From Macrotis lagotis (Eukaryota; Chordata; Mammalia; Peramelemorphia; Peramelidae): a stretch of 64,000 nucleotides of DNA. Below the pieces are notes generated by a model. That model made no database searches, was not told the DNA's origin, and worked only from the letters and a program-made list of their open reading frames with translations. This document shows, in pieces, positions 41,380 through 53,900 of the stretch. The stretch is taken from positions 162,558,937-162,622,936 of the forward strand of contig NC_133660.1 in NCBI RefSeq assembly GCF_037893015.1, given 5' to 3'. The first letter of the stretch is position 1, and each line of letters starts with the position of its first letter. The translations under genes and the position numbers were made by a program.

Positions 41380-44300
41380 AACAATGTATTAGTGTCCCAG
41401 ATTTCCTACATCTCTTCCAACATTGATCATTGTCCTTTCTGGTCATATTGGCCAGTCTGAGAGGTGTGAGGTGGTACCTCAGAGATGCTTTAATTTGCAT
41501 TTCTTTAATAATTAGTGATTTAGAGCAATTTTTCATATGACTATGGATCACTTTGATTTCTTCATCTGTAAATTGCCTTTCCATATCCTTTAACCATTTG
41601 TCAATTGGAGAATGGCCTCTCTTTTTTTTTAAAAAAATTTGACTCAGTTCTCTGTATATTTTAGAAATGAGTCCTTTGTTCAGAAATACTAGTCATAAAA
41701 ATTGTTTCCCAATTTATTACATTTCTTTTGATCTTGGTTACAGTTGTTTTTGTTTGTGCAAAAGCTTTTTAATTTAATGTAATCAAAATTATCTAGTTTG
41801 TTTTTAATGATGTTCTCCATCTCTCTTCCTTGGACATAAACTTCTTCCTTTTCCATAGATCTGACAGGTAAACTATTCCTTGATCTCCTGAGTTTGCTTA
41901 TAATATTGTTTTTTATGTCTAAATCCTGTATCCATTTTGATCTTATCTTGGTATAGGGTGTGAAGTGTTGGTCTAACCCAAGTTTCTGCCATACTAGCTT
42001 CCTATTTTTCCAACAGTTTTTTTTTTTATCAAAAAGAGAGTTTTTATCCCAATAGCTATACTCTTTGGGTTTATCAAACAGCAAATTACTATAATCAATT
42101 CCTGCTATTACACCTAGTCTATTCCACTGAGCCACCTCTACTTCTTAGCCAATACCAGACAGTTTTGATGACTGATGTTTTATAATATAATTTTAGATCT
42201 GGTAGGGCTAAACCACCTTCTTTTGCACTTTTTTTTTTCATTAAATCCCTGGAGATTTTTGACTTTTTATTTCTCCATACATATGAATTTACTTACAATT
42301 TTTTCTAACTCATTAAAGTTTTTTGTTTTTGAATTTTGATTGGTTGGGCACTAAACAAGCAGTTTAGTTTTGGTAGAATTGTCATTTTTATTATATTTGC
42401 TCAACCTATCCATGAGCAGTTGATATTTGTCCAGTTATTTAAATCTGATTTTATTTGTGTGAGATGTGTTTTGTAATTGTTACCTGCCTCATCTTGCTAG
42501 TCATATATATAATGTTGAGTATTTATGGGAGTTTATTTTATATCCTGATACTTTGCTAAAGTTGTTAATTATTTCTAGTAATTTTTTTAGATTTTTTTTG
42601 GGATTCTCTAGGTATATCATCATGTTGTCTGCAAAGAGTGAGAGTTTTGTCTCTTCCTTCCCTATTCTGATTCCTTCAATTTCTTTTTCTTCTCTTATTG
42701 ATGAAGCTAACATTTCTAATACGATATTGAATAGTAGCAGTGATACTTGTTTCGCCCCTGATCTTATTGGGAATGCTTCTAGCCTATCCCCATTTCATAT
42801 AATGCTTGTTGATGGTTTCAGATAGATACTGCTTATTATTCTAAGGAATAATCCATTCATTCCTATGCTCTCTGTGGTTTTTAGTAGGAATGGGAGCTGT
42901 ATTTTGCCAAAGGCTTTTTCAGCATCTATTGATATAATCATATGATTTCTGATAGGTTTGTTATTGATATAATTCATTATATTGACAGTTTTCTTAAATA
43001 TTGAACCAACCCTGCATTCCTGGGATAAATCCCACTTGGTCATAAAGTATTAACCTAGTGATAACTTGTTGAAGTCATTTTACTTAGATTTTATTTAAGA
43101 TTTTTTGCATCTATATTCATCAGGGAGATAGGTCTATAATTTTCTTTCTCTGTTTTAACTCTTCCTGGTTTAGTTATCAGCACCATATTGGTGTCATAGA
43201 AAGTTAAGCAGAGTTCCATCTTCACTTATTTTTCCAAATAGTTTATATAGAATTGGAACCAGTTGTTCCTTAAACATTTGATAGAATTCACTTGTGAATC
43301 CATTTGGCCCTGGAGATTTTTTCTTAGGGAGCTCAATAATGGTTTGTTGAATTTCTTTATCTGAGATAGGGTTATTTGGGTATTTAATTTCCTCTTCATT
43401 TAACCTGGGAAACTTATATTTTTGGAAATATTTATCCATTTCACTTAGATTATCAAATTTATTGGCATAGACTTGGGCAAAATCATTTCAAATTATTATT
43501 TTAATTTCCTCTTCATTGATGGTGATTTCACCTTTTTCATTAATGATACCAGCAATTTGGTTTTCTTCTTTCTCTTTTTTTAATCAAATTGACCAAAGTT
43601 TTATCAATTTTATTGTTTTTTTTTTTATAAAACCAGTTCTTGGTTTTATTTATTAGTTCAATAGTTTTCCTGCTTTTGATTTTATTAATTTCTCCTTTAA
43701 TTTTTAGAATTTCTAATTTGGTACTTAGTTGGGGGTTTTTAATTTGTTTTTCTCTATTTTTTTAGTTGCATATTTAGCTCATTAATTTCCTTTTTCTCTA
43801 ATTTATTCATATATGCACTTAAAGAGCTAATATATCCCCTGACAGACACCTTGAGTGTATCCCATAGGTTTTGGTATGGTGTTTCATTATTGTCATTATC
43901 TAGGATAAAATAATTAATTTTTCCCTATAATTTGTTGTTTGATCCACTCATTCTTTAAAATGAGGTTATTTAGTTTTGGGTCTACATCTCCCTGGCCCAA
44001 TATTGCATATGATTTTTATTGCATTGTGATCTGAGAAAGATGTATTCACTATTTCTGCCTTTCTGCAACTGATTATTAGGTTTTTATGCCTTGGTGCATG
44101 GTCAATTTTCATGTAAGTGCCATGTACTGCAAAAAAAGAAGTATATTCCTTTCTATCTCCATTCAATTTCCTCCATAAGTCTATCATGTCTAGATTTTCT
44201 AACAATCTATTTACCTCCTTAACTTCCTTCTTTCTTATTTTATGGTTTGATTTATCTAAATCTGAGATTGGGTGGTTGAAGTCTCCCACTAGTAGAGTTT

Positions 44301-44580
44301 TGCTGTCTATGTCTTCTGTAACTCCTTCAACTTCTCCTCTAAGAATGTGGATGCTATATCATTGGGTGCATACATATTTAGTATTGAAATTACTTTATTG
44401 TCTGTGGTACCTTTTAGGAGGATATAGTTTCCTTCCTTATCTCTTTTAATGATATCTATTTTTGCAGCTGCTTTGTCTGAGATAAGGATTGCTATCCCTG
44501 CTTTTTTCACTTCAGCTGAAACAAAATATATTTTACTCCAACCTTTTACCTTTACTCTATATTTATCTCTCTGCTTCAAA
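41380..44580 (-). pseudogene. L1 ORF2 (endonuclease and reverse transcriptase), broken
   Basis: The endonuclease region shows MGDFNHPISDLDKSNHK (44289 downward) and SFSDHNAIKI, the conserved DFN and SDH catalytic signatures of apurinic-type endonucleases. The reverse transcriptase shows [16 protein letters not shown] (about 43320) and a box reading [12 protein letters not shown] (about 42620), where the family has FADD. The C-terminal part includes TKIRSKWIQDLDIKN. It is split into at least six frames, so it is a pseudogene. Confidence 0.9.
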
Positions 44581-45317
44581 TGAGTTTCTTGTAAGCAGCA
44601 TATTTTAGGATTCTGGTTTTTAATCTATTCTGCTATTCACTTACATTTTAAGGGAGAGTTCATCTCATTCACATTCAAAGTTTTAATTACAAACTCTTTA
44701 TTGACCTCCATGTTATGCTCCCTCTGTTTGTGTCCCCCCCCTTTTTTCCCCTTTATCCATATTCCCTGGTATTTTGTTTCTGAATACTACCACTTTCAGT
44801 GTGTTTGCCCTCCTATCATATCCAACCCCCCTCCCCATTTTCCCCCTTTCCCTTTACCCCTTCTTCCTTCTGTTGGTCCCCCCTTTCCTCCCCCTCCTCT
44901 TTCCCCCTTTTAACACTTTAAAGGTAAGATAAGTTTCTTGACTTAACTGAGTTATGTGTGTTAATTTTAAGCCAATCTGATGAGTGTAAGATTCAGGTGG
45001 TTCTCACCTCCTCCCTTCTTCCCCTCTGTTGCAACAAGTCCTTTGTACCTCTTAATGTAATGAGATTTACCCCATTCAGTCTTCTCCATTCTCTCATCTC
45101 TTTACTATCTCCCCCTTTTAAAGGAGGTATTGTTTTTAAATCATTCCATCTGAGTCACAGAAAGGTCATGAGTCACTTCTGGCTGAGTATATTCTCTCTA
45201 ATAGAATTACAATTATTGAGAATTATTCGTGTATTTCTCCCAGGTAAGAATATAGCCAGTTTCATCTTATTGGAAAGCAGTTTTTTCTTTTTTTCACCCC
45301 CCCCTTTTTTAACCTTT

Positions 45318-45835
45318 TCATTTGTCTCTTGAGTCTCCTATCTGAAGTCCAAATCTTCTATTAAGCTCTGGTCTTTTCATCAGGAAAAGTTGGAAGTCTC
45401 CTATTTCATTAAATGTCAATCTTTTGTCTGGGAAGAGAAGGCTCAGTTTTGCCAGATAATGAATTCTTGACTGCATTCCAAGTTCCCTTGCTTTTTTGGA
45501 ATATTGCATTCCAGGTCTTTCGATCCCTTAATGTTGATGCAGTCAGGTCCTATGTAATCCTTATAGTGGCTCCTTGGTATCTAAAATGTTTCTGGCTGCT
45601 AGCAGGATTTTCTCTTTTTTTCTGATAGTTCTGGAATTTGGCCACAATATTCCTTGACGTTTTCATCTTGGGATCCCTTTCTGGAGGGGATCGATGTATT
45701 CTTTCAGGAGCTATTTTGCCCTCTGGTTCCATGATATCAGAGCAGTTTTCCATTACTAAATCTTATAATATTGAGTCCAGGCTTTTTTTCTCTTCAGTGT
45801 TTTCAGGAAGACCAATAATTTTTAGGGAATTGAAA
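45318..45835 (-). pseudogene. L1 ORF1 C-terminal part, broken
   Basis: The minus frame at 45550-45753 carries KIAPERIHRSPPERDP and a following MKTSRNIVAKFQNYQKK, the ORF1 RNA-recognition region. The frame at 45318-45509 carries the C-terminal domain (KKARELGMQSRI). The coiled-coil N-terminal part is missing or rearranged. Confidence 0.8.
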
Positions 45836-45999
45836 ACATAGAAGGAAATGTAAAATACTTCATCAGCAAAACCACTGACCTTGAGAACAGATCAAGGAGA
45901 CCTTAGCATAGGACCTGTCTTCTCTCTGCTATTTTGGCTGGAAGGGTGAAAATTAGACAATTTAAAGTTATAATCTACACATTCAGAAATCATCCATTT

Positions 46000-46690
46000 C
46001 TAAAGATGTCAGAATCTTTAAGAATCTTAGAACTGGAAGTGATCTTAGAGAAGCAAGAGTCCAGCCTAGAAACTGAACAAGAATCTTTTCTATAATATCT
46101 CCCATAAATCCAACCCATTATACTTTTGGCTAGCTCTAACATTAGGAAGATTTTTCATGTATCAGGCATATATTTTCAGTTTTCACCATTTTTCCTTGTT
46201 TATTCCTTTGAAGCCTCATTGTTGGAGCTATTGTTTCTTTTTCATGCTCCATATTCAATCAGTCACCTATTACTTCCTTCACAATAACTCTCTCCTGTTT
46301 TCTTTTCTTTTTCCTTCACACTAACTCTTACCTATTTTTATTTTCTTTTTTATTAAAATTAATTTAAAAATAAAAATAAAAATTTTTCTTAACTTTTTTG
46401 TTGAATTTTGTTGTTTGAATTTATTTATTGAACACCAAATATCACTATATTTAAACTTGCATAGTAACTATTTATATTTAATTTAATTATTATTGTATTT
46501 ATATTATTTATGTATATATAATATATTATACTATTTAATTAATTTAATTAATTTTGGCACATGAAGTATTATAGCAACTTTGTAGCCATTTTTACATCTC
46601 TCTCAGGAATTTTTGGCCTTTCATTTTTCTTCTTCTCCTCTAGTATGATTACAGTTAGTGGAACTCCATCTTCTGATTCTATTCTTATTC
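46000..46690. other. MIR-like patch and AT-rich DNA
   Basis: 'cttagaactggaagtgatct' at about 46026 is the start of an old MIR-like repeat. The rest is very AT-rich (46330-46560) with no recognised feature. Confidence 0.4.
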
Positions 46691-46699
46691 ACTTTGTTT

Positions 46700-47190
46700 T
46701 ATTTCATTAAGTGTCATTTTAGATTGTTTCATATTCCTCATACTTGTCAGTCTTAATTGTAGTATACTACTACTCCATTGCGAAATATACTGCAATTAAA
46801 CCATCCTTTGTATATTTAGTTTGTTTCTGGTTTTTTGCAATTACATTTCCCAGTATGAAAAATCTTTGAAAATATAACTTTTTTTTTGTTCTTGATAATT
46901 TTTACAAGGTCTCTTCCCCAAAATGGAATTACTGTTTTGAATAGTATGATTATTTTTGTAACTTTTAATGAATGCTGACAGCTTGATCTCTGAAAATATT
47001 CTCTAATAATGTTTGCTACTCCTCCAGCAATGAACAGTGGTACCTGTTTCCTCATAATTCTGGTAGGTTGTTTTGTTACTTTTAACTGTTTTTATCATTT
47101 GTATGAATGTGAGATAGTATGTTTAAAAATTGCATCTCTTTGATATTTAATAAAGTTTAATATTTCTTCAATTGTTAACAATTTGTGTTT
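46700..47190 (-). mobile_element. Old L1 3' region
   Basis: 'actactccattgcgaaatat', 'agtttgtttctggttttttg', 'caatgaacagtggtacctgt' and 'tgtgagatagtatgtttaaa' follow the order of the L1 3' UTR and ORF2 end at 41100-41560 with heavy divergence. Orientation is minus. Confidence 0.6.
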
Positions 47191-47208
47191 TTCTTCAAAA
47201 ATTAACTT

Positions 47209-47345
47209 TTGGGACAACTAAGTGGTACAGTGGATAAAGCACCAAACTTGGAGTTAGGAGCACCTGAGTTCAAATCTGTTATCAGGTTCATGTTAGCTGT
47301 ATGAACCTGGGCAAGTTCTTTAGTTCCCTTTGCTTCCCCTCCTCT
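47209..47345 (+). mobile_element. Diverged tRNA-type SINE
   Basis: 'ctaagtggtacagtggataa' and 'gagttcaaatctg' mark the A and B boxes. The tail is diverged. Confidence 0.65.
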
Positions 47346-47774
47346 AAATTTATTGTCCATATCCTTTGACTTGTTATCCATTGTGGACTAGGAGTTATCA
47401 CTGGAATTGTTTGTTTTTTAAATCCCTGTACTTTGAACGTGGCAAATTTTCATTCTGCATTAGTCTCCCCGTTTCTTTTTGTTATTACTACCACTGGGTT
47501 TTTAATTCTCACCTAGATTATTGCTGTGATCTCTTAATTGAATTTATTGCTTCTAGATCTCTCTTTACCCCAGTGTATCCTGTACTATACTATTAGAATG
47601 AACTTCCTGAGCACTGCTCTAAATATATTGGATTAAACTTAAGTTCCTAAAGTGACATGTGGGACCATTTAGAATTTGGACCCAGCCAACCTTTATTTGT
47701 GTGCTTATCTCTTTCTCTTCTTTATAGCTTATGCTGTAGTCAAACTGGAATTGTCAGCCTTATTAAGAACATGC

Positions 47775-47985
47775 TCTCATGGAATCATAACTCTAGAGCT
47801 AGAAGAAACAGAAGAGATCATCTAGTCCAACATCCCCCTCCATTTTACAGAGAAGGAAACTGAGGCACAGGGATGTAAAGAGACTTGCCCTATATTACAT
47901 AGGCAGTGTCAGAGGGAGGATCTGAAATCAGGTCCCTTGACTCTGAAGTCAGTACTCTCAGTGTTTTTGTTCACCCAACTCCCTA
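47775..47985 (-). repeat. MIR/THER-like repeat
   Basis: 'gagatcatctagtccaacat', 'cattttacagagaaggaaac' and 'gatctgaaatcaggtccctt' read as a reversed MIR-type SINE. A plus-strand MIR-like piece follows at 48040-48165. Confidence 0.65.
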
Positions 47986-48384
47986 TAGCTGGAATCTTTC
48001 CTGGTTCTCAACCTGGTATTCTCATTCTGAGCTTGCCATTTTTTAGCTGTGTAATCTCAAGCAAGTAACTTTATTGCTTCACTTTGAGTTTCCTCCTCTG
48101 TGGAAATAATAATTAGGCTACACACTTCAAAGAATTCCAGATGTAGATGAGATAGGTACATAAAAGTGCTTTGTTAACCCTAGAGGTTATATATTCTGAA
48201 CCTTTATTAGTATAGCTATTAATAGAACTTCACCAGTAAATGATCTCTTTCCCTTTGAACTTTTACATTCTATCTTGTTTCACTGCCATTTCTTTAAGTG
48301 TAAATTTGTCTTCTTTAGTCAAAGACTATATCTTCTTTATTTCCCCCTACCTCCAGGACACCTAGCATAGACCCTCCAAACCAA

Positions 48385-49300
48385 ATCCACAAACACTTTA
48401 ATACTTAGGGATTTTAATGCAAAAGCAGGAAAAGCTAAGTATGGAGAGAAAAAATACATTTGTAAAAATGTAACTCAGAATAAAGAAATAAGAGATCAAA
48501 GACTTGTAGAATGTACAGTAACCTCATACCTCTATGTCATGAATAATTTCAAAAAGAAAAAATAAAGAATTGATTTAATACATATAGTGTACCAAATAAT
48601 GTCACAAGAAAATTGAAATTATGAATAAAACACTCATTGATGTGGGAGTTATTCCTGACTCAACTTTGTATAGTCAAATCATCAACTTATAAGAATTTAT
48701 TATAGACAAGAAGAAAATTCGATAATAAAAGCGATGACATGTAATTAAAAAGATTTAAACTCTGAATTATTTAAATAATTCATTGAAAATAAAAAAGGCA
48801 AATGAACAAGAGAAATTGCATCTAGACTGTCAATATTTTCATCTAGCAGTTAAACAATACAAATTGCCACAACAAGGATATCAAAAGAACAGAGAAAATT
48901 CCTTAGTCAGCAAAACATTTTACTTATTTACCAAAAGGGCAGAATATAAACAAATCAAAAAATTCTTATGAGAAAAGATGACACAATTATGAATAGTATT
49001 ATCTCATAGATTAGAGAGTAGTGGGTGGTGGGAGGGTAAAACTAGTTGAAAGAAAGTTTGGAAAGATATCCAATTCTGCAAAGTCATCTGAAGTACATCA
49101 AGAATAAAAATAAATGGAAGACTACAAAGAAGAAAAAATGCAAAAGATTTACCAAAAAAAAGAAAAAAATTCTTTATCAAGCATAATGGAACTACCACAC
49201 TTGAATCTTAATATTGCAATCCTTAAGATGATTATAGAAGAGATAGAAAGGAAGCTAAAATAGGAAAAGTTTCAGGATTAAATATGTATGTATGAAGGGT
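48385..49300 (+). mobile_element. RTE-type LINE relic
   Basis: The translation around 48410 reads DFNAKAGKAKYGE, the endonuclease signature of RTE/BovB LINEs. It is followed by RLVECTVTSYLYVMNNF and, near 48640, DVGVIPDST. These are in order but broken by stops and frameshifts. The rest (48780-49300) continues an A-rich decayed body. RTE elements supply the machinery for SINEs with the matching tail seen elsewhere in the window. Confidence 0.65.
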
Positions 49301-50290
49301 ACTTGTACTGTTGGTGGTATGATTGTCAGAACAATTGTTGTGAAAAAAATTCTTGGATTTTATTAATTTTTAAAAAAGGACCTAAAAGAGCTTTGTAAAT
49401 TGCTGATCTATATGCTTACCATTCCCATAGTGTTGTATGCACAAACTCAGAGCCTTCTCTGTAAGAGTATTAATAGGGTATGAGCTGGCTTTTGCACATA
49501 ATGTTCAACAATGAACCATCTTTTTTTGCTATCTCATAATTGATTGAAATATGTAGAGAATAGGCTTTTAGTTTCTGTCACTGATTGTGACTGTCTGAGG
49601 ATCTGCTTTGGGCTGGCTTTCCCTAAACTCTCTTGGACTCTTGGCCATTCTCAGCATGACCTATAAACAGATCTATTTAATACTCACAGACATTTTGATG
49701 AACAGTACAATTTCCAACATACCATGTTACCAAGATAACTTTGCAAATGAGTGCTTTAAACATTTCTGATGTTTGAAGAGGAATGGAGAAGAAAAAGTGT
49801 GTGTTTGGCAATCTTCAGTTCATTATAGGGGTTATGAGCCAGAACTGTAAATCAAATTAAGTCAGTAAGCATTTATTTGAGCACTTAATATCAGCTCATA
49901 GATAGATGGGATAAGTAGTATAAATGATTGGTGAGCTTGGTCCAAAGTTGTAACAGAGGAGGAGAATGAGATTTTTGGAAAATGCAAAGGAAATCATTGA
50001 AACCAATGAACCCGAAAAGTAACGAAAATGTGAAAACAATGAAAAGCAAGAATGGCTCATTTTTCCATATTGTCATATTACTGGTGTAACTGTGATAGAG
50101 AAACATAATTCTGAAGAATTAGAGATTGGTATTCCTCTGGGGGCAAGTGAAGGATTCATGGTGGATGTGAACAAGCTTAAACCAATGAAGAACTTGGAAG
50201 ACAGATAGTGGTTAAAACATATCTTCAAAGAATTGCATGATAAGAAGAAAAAGGTGGACTGGTCACATGGTGAGTGTAAGGGATAACCAG
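49300..50290. other. Unassigned DNA with one gene-like patch
   Basis: A plus-strand frame around 50090-50285 reads VIEKHNSEELEIGIPLGAS and continues past one stop. I do not recognise it. It may be a retrogene or LINE fragment, or chance. Confidence 0.3.
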
Positions 50291-50292
50291 AG

Positions 50293-50460
50293 TGTTCCTC
50301 TGTATCTTTTTCTTTTGCAAGGCAAATGGGGCTTGCCCAAGGCCACACAGCTAGGTAATTATTAAATGTTTGAGACCGGATTTGAACCCAGGTACACCTG
50401 ACTCCAGGGCCGGTGCTTTATCCAATGCACCACCTAGCCGCCCCTGTTCCTCTGTATCTT
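50293..50460 (-). mobile_element. WSINE1-like SINE with perfect TSD
   Basis: SINE 50309-50444 in reverse orientation, with a small deletion near the tail, flanked by a perfect 16-bp duplication 'tgttcctctgtatctt' at 50293-50308 and 50445-50460. Confidence 0.92.
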
Positions 50461-50802
50461 GCTGAGATACAGGAAGAAAAGATGACCTCCTGTACCTTGA
50501 ACCCCCCTCCCCCATTAGTGACCTTTTGGGAGAACATGGACTTGAGACATGAGATAGAAATATATTGATGGTGATCTGTTGCTTTGGCAGAAGCTACCAC
50601 TGCCATCATATATCCATGAGAATTTGAAGTCACTATACCACATTCCTAAGGAAACTTTTTAAATTTTATTTTTGAGACTAGTTAGTCAATAGACGTTTAT
50701 TATATACCTATTATATGTCAGCCAATGTACCTTGAAGACCCTGGGAATACAAAGAAAGATTTAAAAACCCTGAAAAAAATCCTCAAAATTAAAAAAAAAC
50801 CC

Positions 50803-50806
<4 letters not shown>

Positions 50807-50844
<38 letters not shown>

Positions 50845-50868
50845 TATATATATATATATGCATATATA
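50807..50868 (+). repeat. (TA)n microsatellite
   Basis: TA run with two GC-containing interruptions ('tgcatata'). It generates spurious Tyr/Ile-rich frames on both strands. Confidence 0.95.
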
Positions 50869-50919
50869 GAGAGAGTGTATTATGGAGCACACACATATAT
50901 AATAACTCTGTATGTAGTA

Positions 50920-53900
50920 GGTGCTTAATAAACAAACAAACAAATAAATAAAATTAACTGCGAGGGGCAGAAGGTTCTTGGAAAAGAAATATTCTTTTCA
51001 TCTTTACTTTTGAAATGATTTCTTCCAGCAGGGGGCACTAAAACTCTTTGCTTCAATTACAAACCTGTGGTGAAATGTCTGAAATTCTTATTTAAGAAGT
51101 GGCCCTTCAGTTAATGGTTTTAACATCTTTTATTGTCAGTAGATCTGTGAATTAGATTCTCTCTAACCTCATATGCCCTTAAGAGAGATCTGATATGTAA
51201 AAATAAATTAACATCATGAAATATTAGTGAAATAATGCTCATAAGCGTCACTAGAGAAAATAATGTGCGACAATCAAAGGAAGTAGAATTTTTCACTCAG
51301 AATGAAAGAGTAACATCATAACAATCTTCGACTATATGAACAATTCTTAAGAAAATGTGATACTTAGCTGTGCTCTATCTCCACTTAAGGACAGAAAAAA
51401 AGGAATCAAAAAACTACAGGAGACATTTCAGGAACATTTAAGGAAATTGTTGCAGTTTTGTCTTGGATATCTTTAAATATAGGATTGACCATTTACCATA
51501 ACTTGTATGAAATGGTGTTGATCCACTAGCAAGCAGAAGAGACTTAGAATCTGAGTTTTTGACTCTGATTTTGATACCATATTTGTGCCATCTGCACATG
51601 GGCAAATGTGCCCCCTAGAAGTGAGGAAGTTAGAATCATAAAATGCCAAAACTGAAAGGAACCCCTAGAGATGGTCTAATCCAACCTATTTTACTGAATA
51701 GATGAAATTTTCTGGGAATTTCTTCATTATTTGACCTATGTACTGACCCAAGATGTTCAGTCAAATTTCAACTGATATCTTCTTTTATAACCACTGATCA
51801 TTCTGGCTCTTTTAGGGAACTCTCTAAACCCCAAAGCAGTTTTCCATTGAGTGAGATATCATATTCATATTTGAAGCATGAGTTGAAGAAACTGGGAGTT
51901 TTTCTCTTGGAGAAGGGGAGACTAGAGAAGTTGTCTTTTCAATAAGGAGATTTCATTGTGGCAGAAGAATAAAACTTAGTTTTCTTGGTCTCAGTGGGTA
52001 TAAGTAGAATTATTGGATAGAAATTGCAGAGAGGCAGAATTTTGGCTTAACATTAAGAATAAATTCCTAACAACTGGAAATTTAGAAAATATAGAATGAA
52101 CCACTCTTGTGGGTAATAGACTCTTCCTCACTAGAATTCTTTAACTATGCTTGTGGTAGATATTATAAATATATTATCCAGATGTTAATAGTTTTAAGTT
52201 ATTAAACCTTAAAACTGCACTGAGATTTTGGGGACATTATGTAGAAGAGATTTCTATTGAGGAACAGGTTGGATCTGATAATGACATCTAAAGCTCTTTC
52301 TGAAATTGAGATTCTGTAATTCACGTAATATAAAACTTGAAATAAAATCTGTAATGACATCAAGTCATTTGGTATACTTAGAGGGAGTCTTGGTTTCTAA
52401 ATGTAGGACTCAGATTCCTATTTAAGTACTAGTTTTCATTATGTTGATAATTTCATACATGTCTTTGGGTAACTTTTCCTTGACTCTCTATGACCTATAT
52501 CTATAAAGATGTAAGTAAGAAAGTCTGTCTCATGTTTTTATTGGAAAATATCATTTTACTTAGCTACCTTGGCCTCCAAAAAGAAGCCTGGTGATAATAA
52601 TATCTACTTTTGAATACTTCTTTCCAATTGCATTTAGTATTCTCATGCTATCTTTCTCAACCTGGTGCTTCAGAGTTTGTAAACCAAGTTGGTAAATCTT
52701 TTGATATGTACCACTTCTGATGTATAAGATTCTCCCTATAGAAATGATTGAATATGTGCACACTTTTAATAACACAGTAATAATACTATACAACTTCCAT
52801 AGGTATTGTTTATCAAAAATAACCCTGAAAAGTAAAATTCAGCATGTGAGGCAAAGAAAGGTTGAAGATAAACATCTTCCCAGCAATCCTCCCTTTCACC
52901 TCATCAGCCTCCCCAGTTTAGGGAGGAAGGGGAAAACCTTGCATTCCTTAAATAAAGCAGACCAAATACATATTGTGTCTAAATTATATAACTACGTGCT
53001 TCAACTTTGTTTTGGCATTGACAATCATGTTTTAGTAACCTCTTTAGAAAACTGACTTACAAAGGCATTGTAATACTTAGCTTCATATCTTATCCAAATT
53101 GTCTGGATGAAAAATATGTCCTTCCTTCCCACTTTTCAGGCAGAAGATTTATCATTACATTAAATTATTTTTACAGTGACAGCCCCTTGCCTCAAAGTCT
53201 CCATATATGTACTTATGGGGGAATGAAATAGGAATGGGAAAAGAGATTTATCCCTCCAAATGGAAGTGGACATTCATCATGTAATAAGAGGGATTTCTGT
53301 CTCAGCTGATAATAAGACCTAATCAACTTTTGTCTGTATTCATGAAAAGCTAAGGTACCTCACTAGTGGGAATGATTTCTATTAATTCGAAGCCCTCTTT
53401 TGTTATTAGTAACAGGGAACCTGCCCAGGGTAATGGGGGTATCACAATTCACATTACACATGGTGAGGTGGAAAATCTATCTGAGTTCCCCAAAGACCGA
53501 AGGGTTATTGCTGATTATCTCTAAATGCTGCTGTCAGGGACTAAAAGTGGCACTGGAGTATTGAAAAGGAATTCTGGAAAAAAGGATTTAAGTGTGAAAC
53601 ATGATTCCAGAATGTTCTCAGAGGACTTGAAGGAGTCTAACCAAAGAAGGAGCATTATATTTCTACTCCAATGTGTGTTTGAGAAAGGAGTATGTATGTA
53701 GGTAGAGAAAAAGAGATGGCAATGATCAAAATAAAGAGAAGACTGGACACTATCCCAATGTATAGTGATAGTTTAAATGTAATAATTGCATAGCAGATAC
53801 AACGTTGTGTTAATCTCAGTTGAGATGCTGGTAAAGAATTTTCCCACTAGAAGTCCAATATTCTAACTTTCTTTTCTGAGGAATTCTTGTTCATTATTCA

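Larger units (their letters stand above)
40604..45963 (-). mobile_element. Long L1 element with perfect TSD
   Basis: Element 40619-45948 (5.3 kb, minus) is flanked by the 15-bp duplication 'aaaattagacaattt' at 40604-40618 and 45949-45963. From 5' to 3' it has a rearranged 5' end, the C-terminal part of ORF1, a C-rich (plus-strand view) inter-ORF spacer, ORF2 (endonuclease, reverse transcriptase, C-terminal region) and the 3' UTR. Frameshifts and stops make it inactive. Confidence 0.92.

Noticed and set aside
42466..45332. Plus-strand frames of 110-124 residues (42466, 44117, 44958)
   Set aside because: They are antisense shadows of the minus-strand L1 ORF2 and spacer.
52720..53055. 111-residue plus-strand frame
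   Set aside because: No recognisable motif, no splice context and AT-rich composition; an open frame of this length is expected by chance in 64 kb.
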